NCBI RefSeq assembly: GCF_014378415.1
Contig: NZ_JACMNS010000119.1
Coordinates: 1 to 45,871 of the forward strand
Length of the DNA stretch: 45,871 bases
Source: Aquabacterium sp.
Lineage (GTDB): Bacteria > Pseudomonadota > Gammaproteobacteria > Burkholderiales > Burkholderiaceae_C
Reading direction: 5' to 3'
Shown: piece after piece, positions 25,551 to 34,297 of the stretch
Layout of the letters: each line of letters starts with the position of its first letter
Numbering within the stretch: position 1 is the first letter of the stretch
Position numbers and translations under genes: made by a program
Notes under the pieces: model-generated
Told to the model about the DNA's origin: nothing
Seen by the model: only the letters and a program-made list of their open reading frames with translations
Databases searched by the model: none

Positions 25551-28500
25551 TCATGCCGGTCTGCGCACCCGGAACCAAGCCGCGTACATGGCTGGCAGGG
25601 CCAACAAGGTCAAGGCGGTGGCCACGATCAGGCCGCCCATGATGGCGACAGCCATCGGGCCCCAGAACACGCTGCGTGTCAGGGGGATCATGGCCAGCAC
25701 GGCGGCGGCGGCGGTCAGCACGATGGGGCGGAAACGGCGCACGGCCGCCCCGACGATGGCGTCCCAGTCGGCCACGCCTTGGGCGCGGTCTTGCTCGATC
25801 TGGTCAATCAGGATGACCGAATTGCGCATGATCATGCCCATCAGGGCCACCACACCCAGCAAGGCGACGAAGCCGAATGGCCGATTCAGAAGCAGCAATG
25901 CGGCGGCAACACCCGCGATGCCCATGGGTCCGGTCAGGAACACCAACAAGGCACGCGAGAAGCTTTGCAGTTGCAACATCAGCAGGGTGAAGATGATGAA
26001 CAGCATGGCGGGCATGTTGGCGAAGATCGAACCTTGCCCCTTGCTGCTTTCTTCGGCCGTGCCGGCCAGCTCGAAGTGAAAGCCCGCGGGCATCTTTTGC
26101 TGCAGGGCCATCATCTGCGGCCACAAGGCCGTGCTGACGGTGGGCCCCTGCGTGCCTTCGGTGACATCGCCCTGCACCGTGATGGCGAAATGGCGGCCTT
26201 CACGCCACATCACGCCGGGCTCCCACACCAGTTGTGGCTTGCCGACCTGCAGCACGGGGACCATGCGACCAGACGCGGTGGGAATGTAGGAGTTGTCCAG
26301 CGCGCTCAAGGTGGCGCGCTCTGACAACGGCGTGCGCATGACGATGTCGATGAGGCGGTCCTGATCGCGGTATTGGCCGACGGTCGAGCCCGAGGTGGAG
26401 ACGCGGATGGCCTGCGCGATCGACTGGGTGGTCACGCCCAGGGCCCTCGCCTTGGACTGGTCCACGACCAGGCGGATGGCCTTGATCGACTCGTTCCAGT
26501 TGTCGTTGACGCCCGTCATGTTGGGGTGGGCGCGCATCAAGGTCTTGGCTTCTTCAGCCCAGTGGCGCAGTTGGGCGGGGTCTTCTCCCACGATGCGGAA
26601 CTGCACCGGGTATGGCACGGGGGGGCCATTGGGCAACAGGCGCAGGCGGGCGCGAACCTCGGGGAACTCGGTGGCCAACAACTCGGGCAAGCGGGCGCGC
26701 AAGGTTTCGCGCATCTGTGGATCGATCGGCATCACGATCGCCTGACTGACGTTGCTCTGCGGGAAGATCTGGTCCATGGGCAGGTAGAAGCGCGGCACGC
26801 CGGCGCCAATCCAGGTGCTGACGGACTTGACGCCGTCTTCCTTCATGACGCGCGCCTCGAAGCGCTTGGCCACGGCCTCGGTGGCGTCAAAGCTGGTGCC
26901 TTCGGGCATCCACAGGTCCACCAACAGCTCGGGGCGGCTGGAGTCGGGGAAGAACTGTTGCTGCACCTTGCCCATGCCGAGCACACCCAGTACCAGGGCC
27001 AGGATGGTCAAGCCAATGGTGATCCAGCGGTGTTCCACGCACCAGTTCACCAGGGCCTTCAAACGGCGGTAGAACGGGGTGTCGTGCAGATCGACCTTGG
27101 GGCCGCCATTGGCAGACTGGAACTTGGGCCGGGTCTTGAGCAGGTGCTGTCCCAAGTAAGGCACGAAGTAAACCGAGACCACCCAGGACACGATCAAGGC
27201 GGCGGCCGTGACGGCAAAGATGGCGAAGGTGTACTCCCCCACCGCCGATTGCGCCAGGCCGATGGGCAGGAAGCCTGCGGCGGTGATCAGCGTACCGGTC
27301 AACATGGGCATGGCGGTGATGTCGTAGGCGGCGGTGGCCGCGGCCACCTTGTCGTAGCCTTCCTCCAGCTTGTGCACCATCATTTCGACCGCGATGATGG
27401 CGTCATCCACCAGCAGGCCCAGGGCAATGATCAGCGCCCCCAGCGAGATCTTGTGCAAGCCCACGTTCCAGAAATACATGATCAGAAAGGTGACGGCCAG
27501 CACCAGTGGGATGGTGATGGCCACCACCAGGCCAGGCCAGATGTCCAGGCGCAAGGGCTTGGTGTGCAGGCCCAGGCTGATGAAGCTGACGGCCAGCACC
27601 ACGGCCACTGCCTCGACCAGCACGTGGACGAACTCGCCCACTGAGTTGGACACCGACTTGGGCTGGTCCTGGATCTGGTCGAGCTCGATGCCCACGGGCA
27701 GGTCGGCGTGCACCTTGTCAGCGGCAGCTGTCAGGCTCTTGCCCAACTGGATGATGTCGCCGCCCTTGGCCATCGAGATGCCGACCGCGATGATGTCCTT
27801 GCCGTTGTGGCGCACCTTGGTGGTCGCGGGCGAATCGTAGGCCCGGCGGATGGTGGCGACATCGCCGAGTCGCGCGGTTCGGGCTTGCCCTGTGGCCGGA
27901 TTGACGGCCCGGATGGGCATTTGGCGCAGTTGATTGACGGAGGTGAATGCGCCGGTGACGCGCATCTGGATGCTGTCGTTCGCGCCGGAGTACACGCCCG
28001 CGCCCTCGATGCCGTTCTGGGCATTGAGCTGCTGGATGAACTGGCCCATGTCCAGGCCCATCTGCGCCAGCTTTTGCTGGGGTACTTCCATGAAAATCTT
28101 CTCGGGCTGCACGCCGAACAGCTCGACCTTGGCCACGCCGGGCACCTGCAGGAACTGCGATCTGACCTTTTCAGCGAACTGACGCAATTCTTCCGGGGTG
28201 AAGCCATCGGCCGACAAGGCGTAGATGGAGCCGTACACGTCGCCGAACTCGTCATTGAAGAACGGGCCGACCACACCCGGCGGCAAGGTGTGCCTGATGT
28301 CGCCGACCTTCTTGCGCACTTGGTACCAGAGGTTGGGGATCTCTTTGGGCGGCGACGAGTCCTTGACCTGCATGAGGGTGAACGACTCACCTGGCTTGGT
28401 GTAGGAGCGGATCTTGTCGGCGTAGGGCACCTCCTGAAGCGTGCGCTCGATTTTGTCGGTGACCTGTTCGGCCACTTCTTGCGCCGTGGCCCCAGGCCAA

Positions 28501-28694
28501 TATGCCCGCACGACCATGACCCGGAAGGCAAAAGGCGGGTCTTCATCCTGACCCAGCTGGAAGTAGGCGGCCAGGCCCAGCAGCATCAACACGATCATCA
28601 GGTAGCGCGTGAGCGCCTGATGCTCCAGCGCCCAACGGGACAGGTTGAAATGACGGGCCGAAGGATCGGCCACTTTCTTGACGATGTCGGTCAC
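25551..28694 (-). CDS. RND efflux pump inner-membrane permease
   Basis: A 1047-residue protein of AcrB-like length. A GTG start at 28694 is supported by AGGAG 7 bases upstream. The fold is two halves, each with a membrane segment, a large periplasmic loop and six more helices. Typical motifs are PPFAFRVMVVRAYWPGATAQEVAEQV in the first pore loop region (porter domain) and GALIIALGLLVDDAIIAVE in helix 4 with the two adjacent Asp of the proton relay. The second half carries VALMGMIMRNSVILIDQIEQ. Similarity is closest in style to the TriC/VexF branch rather than the metal-exporting CusA group. It exports drugs or other hydrophobic compounds using the proton gradient. It works with the adaptor encoded upstream; no outer-membrane factor is in the pair. 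Confidence 0.9.
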   Translation of the reverse strand: MTDIVKKVADPSARHFNLSRWALEHQALTRYLMIVLMLLGLAAYFQLGQDEDPPFAFRVMVVRAYWPGATAQEVAEQVTDKIERTLQEVPYADKIRSYTKPGESFTLMQVKDSSPPKEIPNLWYQVRKKVGDIRHTLPPGVVGPFFNDEFGDVYGSIYALSADGFTPEELRQFAEKVRSQFLQVPGVAKVELFGVQPEKIFMEVPQQKLAQMGLDMGQFIQQLNAQNGIEGAGVYSGANDSIQMRVTGAFTSVNQLRQMPIRAVNPATGQARTARLGDVATIRRAYDSPATTKVRHNGKDIIAVGISMAKGGDIIQLGKSLTAAADKVHADLPVGIELDQIQDQPKSVSNSVGEFVHVLVEAVAVVLAVSFISLGLHTKPLRLDIWPGLVVAITIPLVLAVTFLIMYFWNVGLHKISLGALIIALGLLVDDAIIAVEMMVHKLEEGYDKVAAATAAYDITAMPMLTGTLITAAGFLPIGLAQSAVGEYTFAIFAVTAAALIVSWVVSVYFVPYLGQHLLKTRPKFQSANGGPKVDLHDTPFYRRLKALVNWCVEHRWITIGLTILALVLGVLGMGKVQQQFFPDSSRPELLVDLWMPEGTSFDATEAVAKRFEARVMKEDGVKSVSTWIGAGVPRFYLPMDQIFPQSNVSQAIVMPIDPQMRETLRARLPELLATEFPEVRARLRLLPNGPPVPYPVQFRIVGEDPAQLRHWAEEAKTLMRAHPNMTGVNDNWNESIKAIRLVVDQSKARALGVTTQSIAQAIRVSTSGSTVGQYRDQDRLIDIVMRTPLSERATLSALDNSYIPTASGRMVPVLQVGKPQLVWEPGVMWREGRHFAITVQGDVTEGTQGPTVSTALWPQMMALQQKMPAGFHFELAGTAEESSKGQGSIFANMPAMLFIIFTLLMLQLQSFSRALLVFLTGPMGIAGVAAALLLLNRPFGFVALLGVVALMGMIMRNSVILIDQIEQDRAQGVADWDAIVGAAVRRFRPIVLTAAAAVLAMIPLTRSVFWGPMAVAIMGGLIVATALTLLALPAMYAAWFRVRRPA

Positions 28695-28710
28695 AGTGGG
28701 CTCCTGGGGA

Positions 28711-29865
28711 TCACTGCGAAACGGCAGACTGGCTGGCCGCCGGTGGCGCGCCAGCGGCCGCCAAATCCAAGGCGGTTTGATAGCGCTTGACCTTCTGACC
28801 CGGCTTGAGCACGTGCACCCCGGCCGTCACGATCTCCTGCCCAGCCTTGAGCCCATTGGCCACGATCACGATGTTGCCGGTGACATCTGCCGTGATCACC
28901 GGCTGGGCCTTGACGGTCATGCTGGTGCCATCGAGCACCCACACCGCCGACCGGCCATTCAACTCGACCAGGGCTTGCAATGGCACCCGCAAACCGGCGG
29001 CATAGCGCACAGGGGTGCTCAGGGCCACGGTCGCGGTTTGACCTAACTCGTAGGCGCCCTGCCCCACGTCGGCTTTGACCAGGAAAGTGCGGGTCACGCT
29101 GTCGGTGGCGGCCGAGACTTCGCGGATCTTGGCGGGCAACCATTCTTGCGTGCCCCAACGGCGCACCTTGATGGCACCGGGCTTGTTCAGCAAGGCGCGC
29201 ATGGTGGGCGCCATGTCTTCCGGCACCGAGAACAGCGCATCGCGCGGGCCATCCTGGGCCAAGGTCAGCACGGGCGTGCCGGCGTTCACCACTTGTCCGG
29301 GCTCGGCGTCCACGGCGGTGATGACGCCGGAGGCGTTCGCCGTCAAGGTGGCGTAAGTGGCCTGGTTGCCCTGCACGCCGGCTTGGGCGCGCGCTTGGCG
29401 CAAGCTGGCCTCGGCTGACTTCAAGGTGGTGCTGTGGCGGTCCAGCTCGGCCACGCTGATGAAGCCCTGGCCCTTGAGCTCACTGAAGCGCTTGAAGTCA
29501 GCCGCCGCCTGCGCGGCATTGGCCTCGGCCGCGGCCAGGCCGGCACGGGCCGACTCCTGGGTCAGGCTCAGATCCTGGGGATCGAGCTGCGCCAGCATCT
29601 GGCCCGGCTTGATGGCCTGACCCAACTCGACCTGGCGGCGCAACACCTTGCCGGGCACCCTGAAGCTCAAGCGAGATTCAATGCGCGCGCGGATTTCGGC
29701 CGAGAATTCCCGGTCGACCACGCCACCGGTTTCACTCAATACCAACGTGCGCACAGCCCGGATCGGCTCAGGGGCCGGGGGCGTTTTGCCGCAACCCACG
29801 GTGGCCAGCAACAAGGGGGTCGCCAGGACAAACGCGAAAAGCCGGGTGCGAGGGGGCATGCTCAT
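28711..29865 (-). CDS. RND efflux periplasmic adaptor (membrane fusion lipoprotein)
   Basis: About 384 residues. ATG at 29865 is preferred over ATG 29892 because GAGCGAAC lies upstream of it and the signal sequence begins directly. The N-terminus ends in ATVGC, a possible lipobox with Cys at residue 25. LSFRVPGKVLRRQVELGQAIKPGQMLAQLD is the first lipoyl half and the beta-barrel region is near VVNAGTPVLTLAQDGPRD; an alpha-helical hairpin (about 90-160) lies between. It connects the RND permease to an outer-membrane channel not encoded here. It is 16 bases upstream of the permease gene and a TetR-type palindrome lies upstream. Confidence 0.85.
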   Translation of the reverse strand: MSMPPRTRLFAFVLATPLLLATVGCGKTPPAPEPIRAVRTLVLSETGGVVDREFSAEIRARIESRLSFRVPGKVLRRQVELGQAIKPGQMLAQLDPQDLSLTQESARAGLAAAEANAAQAAADFKRFSELKGQGFISVAELDRHSTTLKSAEASLRQARAQAGVQGNQATYATLTANASGVITAVDAEPGQVVNAGTPVLTLAQDGPRDALFSVPEDMAPTMRALLNKPGAIKVRRWGTQEWLPAKIREVSAATDSVTRTFLVKADVGQGAYELGQTATVALSTPVRYAAGLRVPLQALVELNGRSAVWVLDGTSMTVKAQPVITADVTGNIVIVANGLKAGQEIVTAGVHVLKPGQKVKRYQTALDLAAAGAPPAASQSAVSQ

Positions 29866-29961
29866 GAGTTCGCTCAATTGATGGAGGGCCATGGCAGCGG
29901 CACATGGTTCATCCCTGTCATGGTGTTAATCCGCTGACTTTCATCTAAGGGCATGATCGTA

Positions 29962-29979
29962 ACTGACCAGCGGGTCAGT
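29962..29979. promoter_or_regulatory. TetR/AcrR-type operator palindrome
   Basis: ACTGACC-AGCG-GGTCAGT is a perfect 7-bp inverted repeat with a 4-bp spacer. This matches the usual TGACC-N4-GGTCA layout of TetR-family operators. It lies in the 181-bp divergent region between the efflux genes and the phytoene-synthase-like gene. No tetR gene is adjacent. Confidence 0.6.
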
Positions 29980-30046
29980 AATGTGATTTTTTCTGAATGC
30001 GCCGCGACAATTGAGACAATGTGGCGTCTTTGTCCACACCCCACCC

Positions 30047-30922
30047 ATGCCCCAAACGCCAAATGCCCCCCCGCCCCTGATCAGGCCGGGCAGCAGTCTC
30101 TACTATGCAATGCAATCCGCCCCCATGGCACTGCGCCCGGCACTGCAAGTCTGGGTTCATTGGTGGCATGAGGTCAGCGCCATCCCCTTGACCGTGAATG
30201 ACCCGGGTGTGGCCCAGACAAAACTGGCGTGGTGGCACCAAGAGGTGCTCAACAGCTTTGACGGCAAACCTGCTCATCCGCTGACCAAGCCATTAGCAAA
30301 GTCCGCGCCTGCCCCGGGACAATGGCCGCCCAAGGACCTGTGGTTGGCGCAGGTCGATGGCATGCAAGCCCTGCTGCAACAGACGCGCTGGCTGGACGAA
30401 GTCAGCCAGAAGAAGCACGCCCTGGCCAGCACCGGTGCCGCCTGCGAAGCGGCAGCCCACCTGCTTGGGGCCCGGTCTCCCGCAGCACTGTCGGCCGCCC
30501 GAGAACTGGGCTTGGGACTTCGGCAAGCCCATCACCTGAGCCGGTTAGGGCAGGATGCTCGGCTGGGCTGGCTGCACACCCCGGTCAGCATCCTGCAGCA
30601 GCATGACGTTAAAGCCCATGAACTTCTGCGTCCTTCACCAGGTCAAGCGCCAGCACATTGGCCCGCCCTGTTGACCTATTTGCATGCACAGGCCCGGCAA
30701 AACTTGACGGCGTCGTGGAAGGCCATCGCCCAACTGCCACGCGCCGAACGACAAGCGCTGCGGCCGCTGGCCGTGTTGGCGGCATTGCAGATCGCCTTGA
30801 TTGACGAGATTGCCGCACAAGGCGAGCGCGTGCTGCACGAACGCATCATGCTGACACCGCTGCGCAAGTGGTGGATCGCCACCCAGGTGCGCTGGGGGTG
30901 GTTTTCAGCGGCCGAACGGTGA
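30047..30922 (+). CDS. Squalene/phytoene synthase-like protein, apparently degenerate (NDUFAF6-like)
   Basis: About 291 residues. ATG at 30047 is chosen over a TTG at 30011. PGSSLYYAM and DPGVAQTKLAWWHQEV fit the start of the squalene/phytoene synthase fold, and QDARLGWLHTP fits the later conserved block. However, the two Asp-rich magnesium-binding motifs are missing: WVHWWHEVSAIPL stands where R-x-x-D-D-x-x-D is expected, and SRLGQDA replaces the second. This is the pattern of NDUFAF6-like relatives, which are thought not to make terpenes. Function unknown. It overlaps the next gene, convergent, by 18 bases. Confidence 0.65.
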   Translation: MPQTPNAPPPLIRPGSSLYYAMQSAPMALRPALQVWVHWWHEVSAIPLTVNDPGVAQTKLAWWHQEVLNSFDGKPAHPLTKPLAKSAPAPGQWPPKDLWLAQVDGMQALLQQTRWLDEVSQKKHALASTGAACEAAAHLLGARSPAALSAARELGLGLRQAHHLSRLGQDARLGWLHTPVSILQQHDVKAHELLRPSPGQAPAHWPALLTYLHAQARQNLTASWKAIAQLPRAERQALRPLAVLAALQIALIDEIAAQGERVLHERIMLTPLRKWWIATQVRWGWFSAAER

Positions 30923-32065
30923 CGCCAGGGGCTCGCCCACGAACAGGCCTTGCTGGGGCCAGGCCACGCTTTTCCAGTAGGCCTCCAGGGCAGTGGCCCC
31001 TTGCAAGTAAAATCCGATTAAAGCCTGCGGATGTGGAAACTTCTGCAGGTGGGCGCAAGGCTCGCTGGTGGTGCCGTAGCTGGCCGTGACGCCAGCGTCA
31101 ATCCAGGACAGCACGGTCATCTGCCCGTGCGGTTTGTCCAGGATGCCGCCGAACGACGTCAAGTGATCCCCCAAGGCCCCCGGCACGAACTCATTGGTGT
31201 CCAGAAAATCAACCTGCGCACGCCCCGTTTGGTACAGCATGACCCGGTCGGCATTTTTCAAGGCGTCGGTTTGGTCCAGGTGGACATCCACGCCGAATGG
31301 TGGGTTGCTGCCCGCCGGCGGAAACAGCTGTTGGCGCACGCTGCGAACGTTGTCCGAGGTGGTGACAAAATGGGCATTCACCGCGGGTGCACCACGCAAC
31401 CCCAAGGTGCCATCAGAGCGCACGCCCCGATCGATCAAGGCCTTGGCTGAATCGGCATCCTTGGCCGCCAACAACATGCTCAAACGCATGCGGTGATCGG
31501 TGTAGGGCTTGGTCGAACTGGAGCCGAAATAGGTGGACGATTTCGTCGGCGCAGCACAAGTGTTGGTGCACAGCTTGGCGTCGTAGCCCATGGCCAGCGC
31601 CCCCGTGATGGAGTTGCAATTCACCCCGTAAGGAAGCCGCCAGGTCAAGGCCAGGGCCTGCACCTTGGGGCCAAAAAAATCATCAACCTGCTTTTTGAAG
31701 GCTTCGAACTCGTCGGGCGCCAAGGTGGACTTCATGGGCAGGCTGACCCGGAGCACCCGGCTGGCAGGAATGGCGCGGGCCTTGGCGTAGTACTCGCCGA
31801 TCTGAACGGAATAAGGATCGTCAGTGTTGATGACGACACCCAGGTCTTTGGCCGTGAGGTGCCCAAAAACACGAGGCATGGTCATCCATCGGCGGCTTGA
31901 TGCAGCCGATGCCGCGCCAGACGCTGCAGCTGCATCGCTGTACTCGGCCGCGAGGGATGGCACCGCAGCATTCAAGGTAGGGGCGGCGGCCAGTAGCAGG
32001 AGCCCAGATGCCAATCCGCCGGCCCAACCCGCCCGAACCAAGACTTCACGGAAGATATTTTTCAT
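30905..32065 (-). CDS. TIGR03790 family exported protein
   Basis: A 386-residue protein with a Sec signal peptide (ASGLLLLAAAPTLNAA). The mature part has DLGVVINTDDPYSVQIGEYYAKAR, PASRVLRVSLP, QALALTWRLPYGV and GRAQVDFLDTNEFVPGALGDHLTSFGG. These match TIGR03790, a family of conserved proteins of unknown function. A late segment with SYGTTSEPCAHLQKFPHPQA is also family-like. It is predicted to be periplasmic or outer-membrane-associated. Family function is unknown and context gives no hint. Confidence 0.72.
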   Translation of the reverse strand: MKNIFREVLVRAGWAGGLASGLLLLAAAPTLNAAVPSLAAEYSDAAAASGAASAASSRRWMTMPRVFGHLTAKDLGVVINTDDPYSVQIGEYYAKARAIPASRVLRVSLPMKSTLAPDEFEAFKKQVDDFFGPKVQALALTWRLPYGVNCNSITGALAMGYDAKLCTNTCAAPTKSSTYFGSSSTKPYTDHRMRLSMLLAAKDADSAKALIDRGVRSDGTLGLRGAPAVNAHFVTTSDNVRSVRQQLFPPAGSNPPFGVDVHLDQTDALKNADRVMLYQTGRAQVDFLDTNEFVPGALGDHLTSFGGILDKPHGQMTVLSWIDAGVTASYGTTSEPCAHLQKFPHPQALIGFYLQGATALEAYWKSVAWPQQGLFVGEPLASPFGR

Positions 32066-32189
32066 AAGACGTTATCAAATCCCGGAAAGTGGGCTGATGT
32101 GACCCTATATGGGCCTCAAGCCACTGATTATTTCGCCGAATGACGAGGGATCCCACCTTTCAAAATGGTTTGCCACAAAGGAAAACCCG

Positions 32190-32933
32190 ATGAGTGAACC
32201 CACTTCGCCCTCCACTTCGATCCAGGTCATGGCCAGAATGTTCAGTCTTTTAGACACCCTGGCCCACGAAGGAGACTCCGTTTCGCTGAAAATCGTGAGC
32301 GAACGCACGGGCTTGCACCCATCTACTGCCCACCGCATCCTCAACGATCTGGCCGTTGGCGGTTTTGTCGAACGATCCGGTCCCGGCACCTACCGGCTGG
32401 GCCTGCGCTTGTTGCAGCTGGGCAACCTGGTCAAATCGCGACTGGATGTGCGCGCCCTGGCAATGCGCCCCATGCAGGAACTGCACCGCCTGACCGGTCA
32501 GACCGTTGCTTTGCACATCCGGCAGGACGACGACTCGGTTTGCGTGGAACGCACCAGCAGTGAACGCAATGGCATCCAGGTCAACCGGGTGCTGGGCGCC
32601 CGCACGCCGCTGGTCGCCAGTGCATCAGGCAAGGTGTTGATCAGCCAGTGGACGGCCGCGCAGTTGCACACCCTGGCCCAAGCCAACGGCATCCGCGCTG
32701 ACACACTGCACACCGAACTGCAAAATGTTCGGGCAAATGGTCTGGCGGTGGACGGTGATTCGGTGGAGGCCCCACAGCAACAGGCTGCAGCGCCCGTCAT
32801 TGATGACAATGGCCAGATCGTGGCCAGCCTGGCCTTGAACACCTCCAGCCTGCGTTTGAGCGCCGAATGGCGCGAGGCACTGAAGGGTGCTGCTGGTCGG
32901 ATTTCCACATCGATGGGCTGGTCGGGGCGCTGA
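32190..32933 (+). CDS. IclR-family transcriptional regulator
   Basis: A 247-residue protein. ATG at 32190 has AAAGGAAAA 7 bases upstream. The N-terminal winged HTH reads SLKIVSERTGLHPSTAHRIL with wing GTYRLG. The C-terminal effector domain has GQTVALHIRQDDDSVCVER, GARTPLVASASGKVL and ASLALNTSSLRL. Such regulators bind small aromatic or aliphatic acids. The target is unknown; the gene is divergent from the TIGR03790 gene and a shared promoter region of about 124 bases lies between, so that gene is one candidate. Confidence 0.9.
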   Translation: MSEPTSPSTSIQVMARMFSLLDTLAHEGDSVSLKIVSERTGLHPSTAHRILNDLAVGGFVERSGPGTYRLGLRLLQLGNLVKSRLDVRALAMRPMQELHRLTGQTVALHIRQDDDSVCVERTSSERNGIQVNRVLGARTPLVASASGKVLISQWTAAQLHTLAQANGIRADTLHTELQNVRANGLAVDGDSVEAPQQQAAAPVIDDNGQIVASLALNTSSLRLSAEWREALKGAAGRISTSMGWSGR

Positions 32934-32945
32934 GCAACTGAACCT

Positions 32946-32993
32946 CCGCAAGACATGACAAAGGCCCCGAGGGGCCTTTGTCATGTCTTGCGG
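32946..32993. terminator. Perfect 23-bp-arm hairpin between convergent genes
   Basis: Bases 32946-32968 are the exact reverse complement of 32971-32993, with only GA between. It lies 13 bases after the iclR stop and 22 before the pbpG stop. It lacks a T run, so it is likely a bidirectional terminator or RNA-end stabiliser rather than a standard intrinsic one. Confidence 0.6.
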
Positions 32994-33014
32994 ATCAAGC
33001 CAGCAGGTGATCCA

Positions 33015-34187
33015 TCAGGAAGTGACCTTGGGAATGGCCACCAGATCGGCCGAGCCACGCGGCGTCTGAGGTGCGGTTTCAATCCAGCGGCGAACACGTT
33101 CGGCGTCTGCCTGGCGCGAGTACTTGCCCGTGGAATCCAGAAAAACCATGATCAGCTTGCGACCTGCCATGCGGGCCTGCAAGACCAGGCAGCGGCCTGC
33201 TTCAACGATGTAACCGGTCTTTTGCAGACCGATGTCCCAGTTGGGGTTGCGCACCAGGCTGTTGGTGGTGTGAAACTGAAGCTGGCGCGCCCCCAGGTGG
33301 ACAGCGTACTCGCGCGAGGTGGACAGCTCGCGGATCAAAGGCTGCTGGTAAGCGGCCTTGACCAGCGTGGCCAGGTCGCGCGCGCTGGATTGGTTCTGGC
33401 TGCTCAGCCCGGTCGGCTCAACGTACTTGGTGTCGGCCATGCTCAAGAGCTGCGCCTTGCGGTTCATCGCCACCACAAAGGCCTGCATGCCCCCCGGGTA
33501 GATGCGGCCCAAGGCATGCGCTGCGCGGTTTTCAGAAGACATCAAGGCCAGGTGCAACAATTCGCCCCGGGTCAGTGTGGCACCCACGGCCAAGCGTGAG
33601 CTGCTGTTCTTTTCGGTGTCCACATCGTCTGAAGTGATGGTGATGGACTCGTCGAGCGACAACTTGGCCTCAACCACCACCATGGCGGTCATCAGCTTGG
33701 TCAGTGAGGCAATGGGCAGCACCGCTTCGGAATTCTTGGACAGCAAAACCTCATTGGTGTCTTGGTCCATCACGAACGCCACGCTGGATTTGAGGTACAG
33801 CGGATCAGGCGTGTGGTGCAGACCATAAAGCTGGCCAAAGGATGCGCCCGAAGCGGCAGACATGCCCGCTGCAGCGGCGGCCGTGGTCTTGATGACAGCG
33901 CCACCCGCTGATCTGGACAGGGAGGCCGCCAAAGGCATGGGCGGTTCTTCAAGCGAAATTCTGGCGGGGCCACGGGCACGAACTGCGCGTGACTTGCGCA
34001 CCACGGAGGCCTTGACCTTGGTGCTTTGCACCGTGCTCGTGGACTTCTGGGCAGCGGCCGTGCGTGTTTTCGCCTTGGTTTTGGCTTTGGCCTCTGCCAA
34101 GCCTGGCGTGCTCAAGGCCAGGCAGGCCACCGACAGCATCACCAACAACGTCAAACAACTTTTTTTGAACTTCTCGAGCACGACCAT
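33015..34187 (-). CDS. pbpG: D-alanyl-D-alanine endopeptidase (penicillin-binding protein 7)
   Basis: About 390 residues. ATG at 34187 follows AAAGGG by 5 bases; GTG at 34190 is too close to it. A signal peptide (LTLLVMLSVACLALSTPGLA) and a basic Lys/Ala/Thr-rich stretch follow. The peptidase S11 domain has SLTK (the Ser-x-x-Lys active site), SEN, and KTG in GLQKTGYIVEAG. It cleaves D-Ala-mDAP cross-links in peptidoglycan. The N-terminal low-complexity basic extension (about 65 residues) is longer than in E. coli PBP7. mltB and the transglutaminase operon farther right are also wall-related but not linked. Confidence 0.88.
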   Translation of the reverse strand: MVVLEKFKKSCLTLLVMLSVACLALSTPGLAEAKAKTKAKTRTAAAQKSTSTVQSTKVKASVVRKSRAVRARGPARISLEEPPMPLAASLSRSAGGAVIKTTAAAAAGMSAASGASFGQLYGLHHTPDPLYLKSSVAFVMDQDTNEVLLSKNSEAVLPIASLTKLMTAMVVVEAKLSLDESITITSDDVDTEKNSSSRLAVGATLTRGELLHLALMSSENRAAHALGRIYPGGMQAFVVAMNRKAQLLSMADTKYVEPTGLSSQNQSSARDLATLVKAAYQQPLIRELSTSREYAVHLGARQLQFHTTNSLVRNPNWDIGLQKTGYIVEAGRCLVLQARMAGRKLIMVFLDSTGKYSRQADAERVRRWIETAPQTPRGSADLVAIPKVTS

Positions 34188-34218
34188 CACAGCCCTTTCG
34201 TCACAGTGCGAAGTGTAA

Positions 34219-34260
34219 TTAAAAAGGCGCGCCGGATCAATGACTTACGCGCCTTTTGTA
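34219..34260 (-). terminator. Rho-independent terminator of leuA
   Basis: Stem AAAAGGCGCG (34222-34231) with CGCGCCTTTT (34248-34257). On the - strand it runs into TTTTTAATTA. It lies 38 bases after the leuA stop. Confidence 0.75.
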
Positions 34261-34297
34261 AAGTGACCTCGCCATTCAGGCCATCAGAATAAAGGGT

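Noticed and set aside
32955-33599. Open frame starting MTKAPRGLCHVLR, also present on the other strand
   Set aside because: The start lies in the 48-bp palindrome and the rest is the antisense of pbpG.
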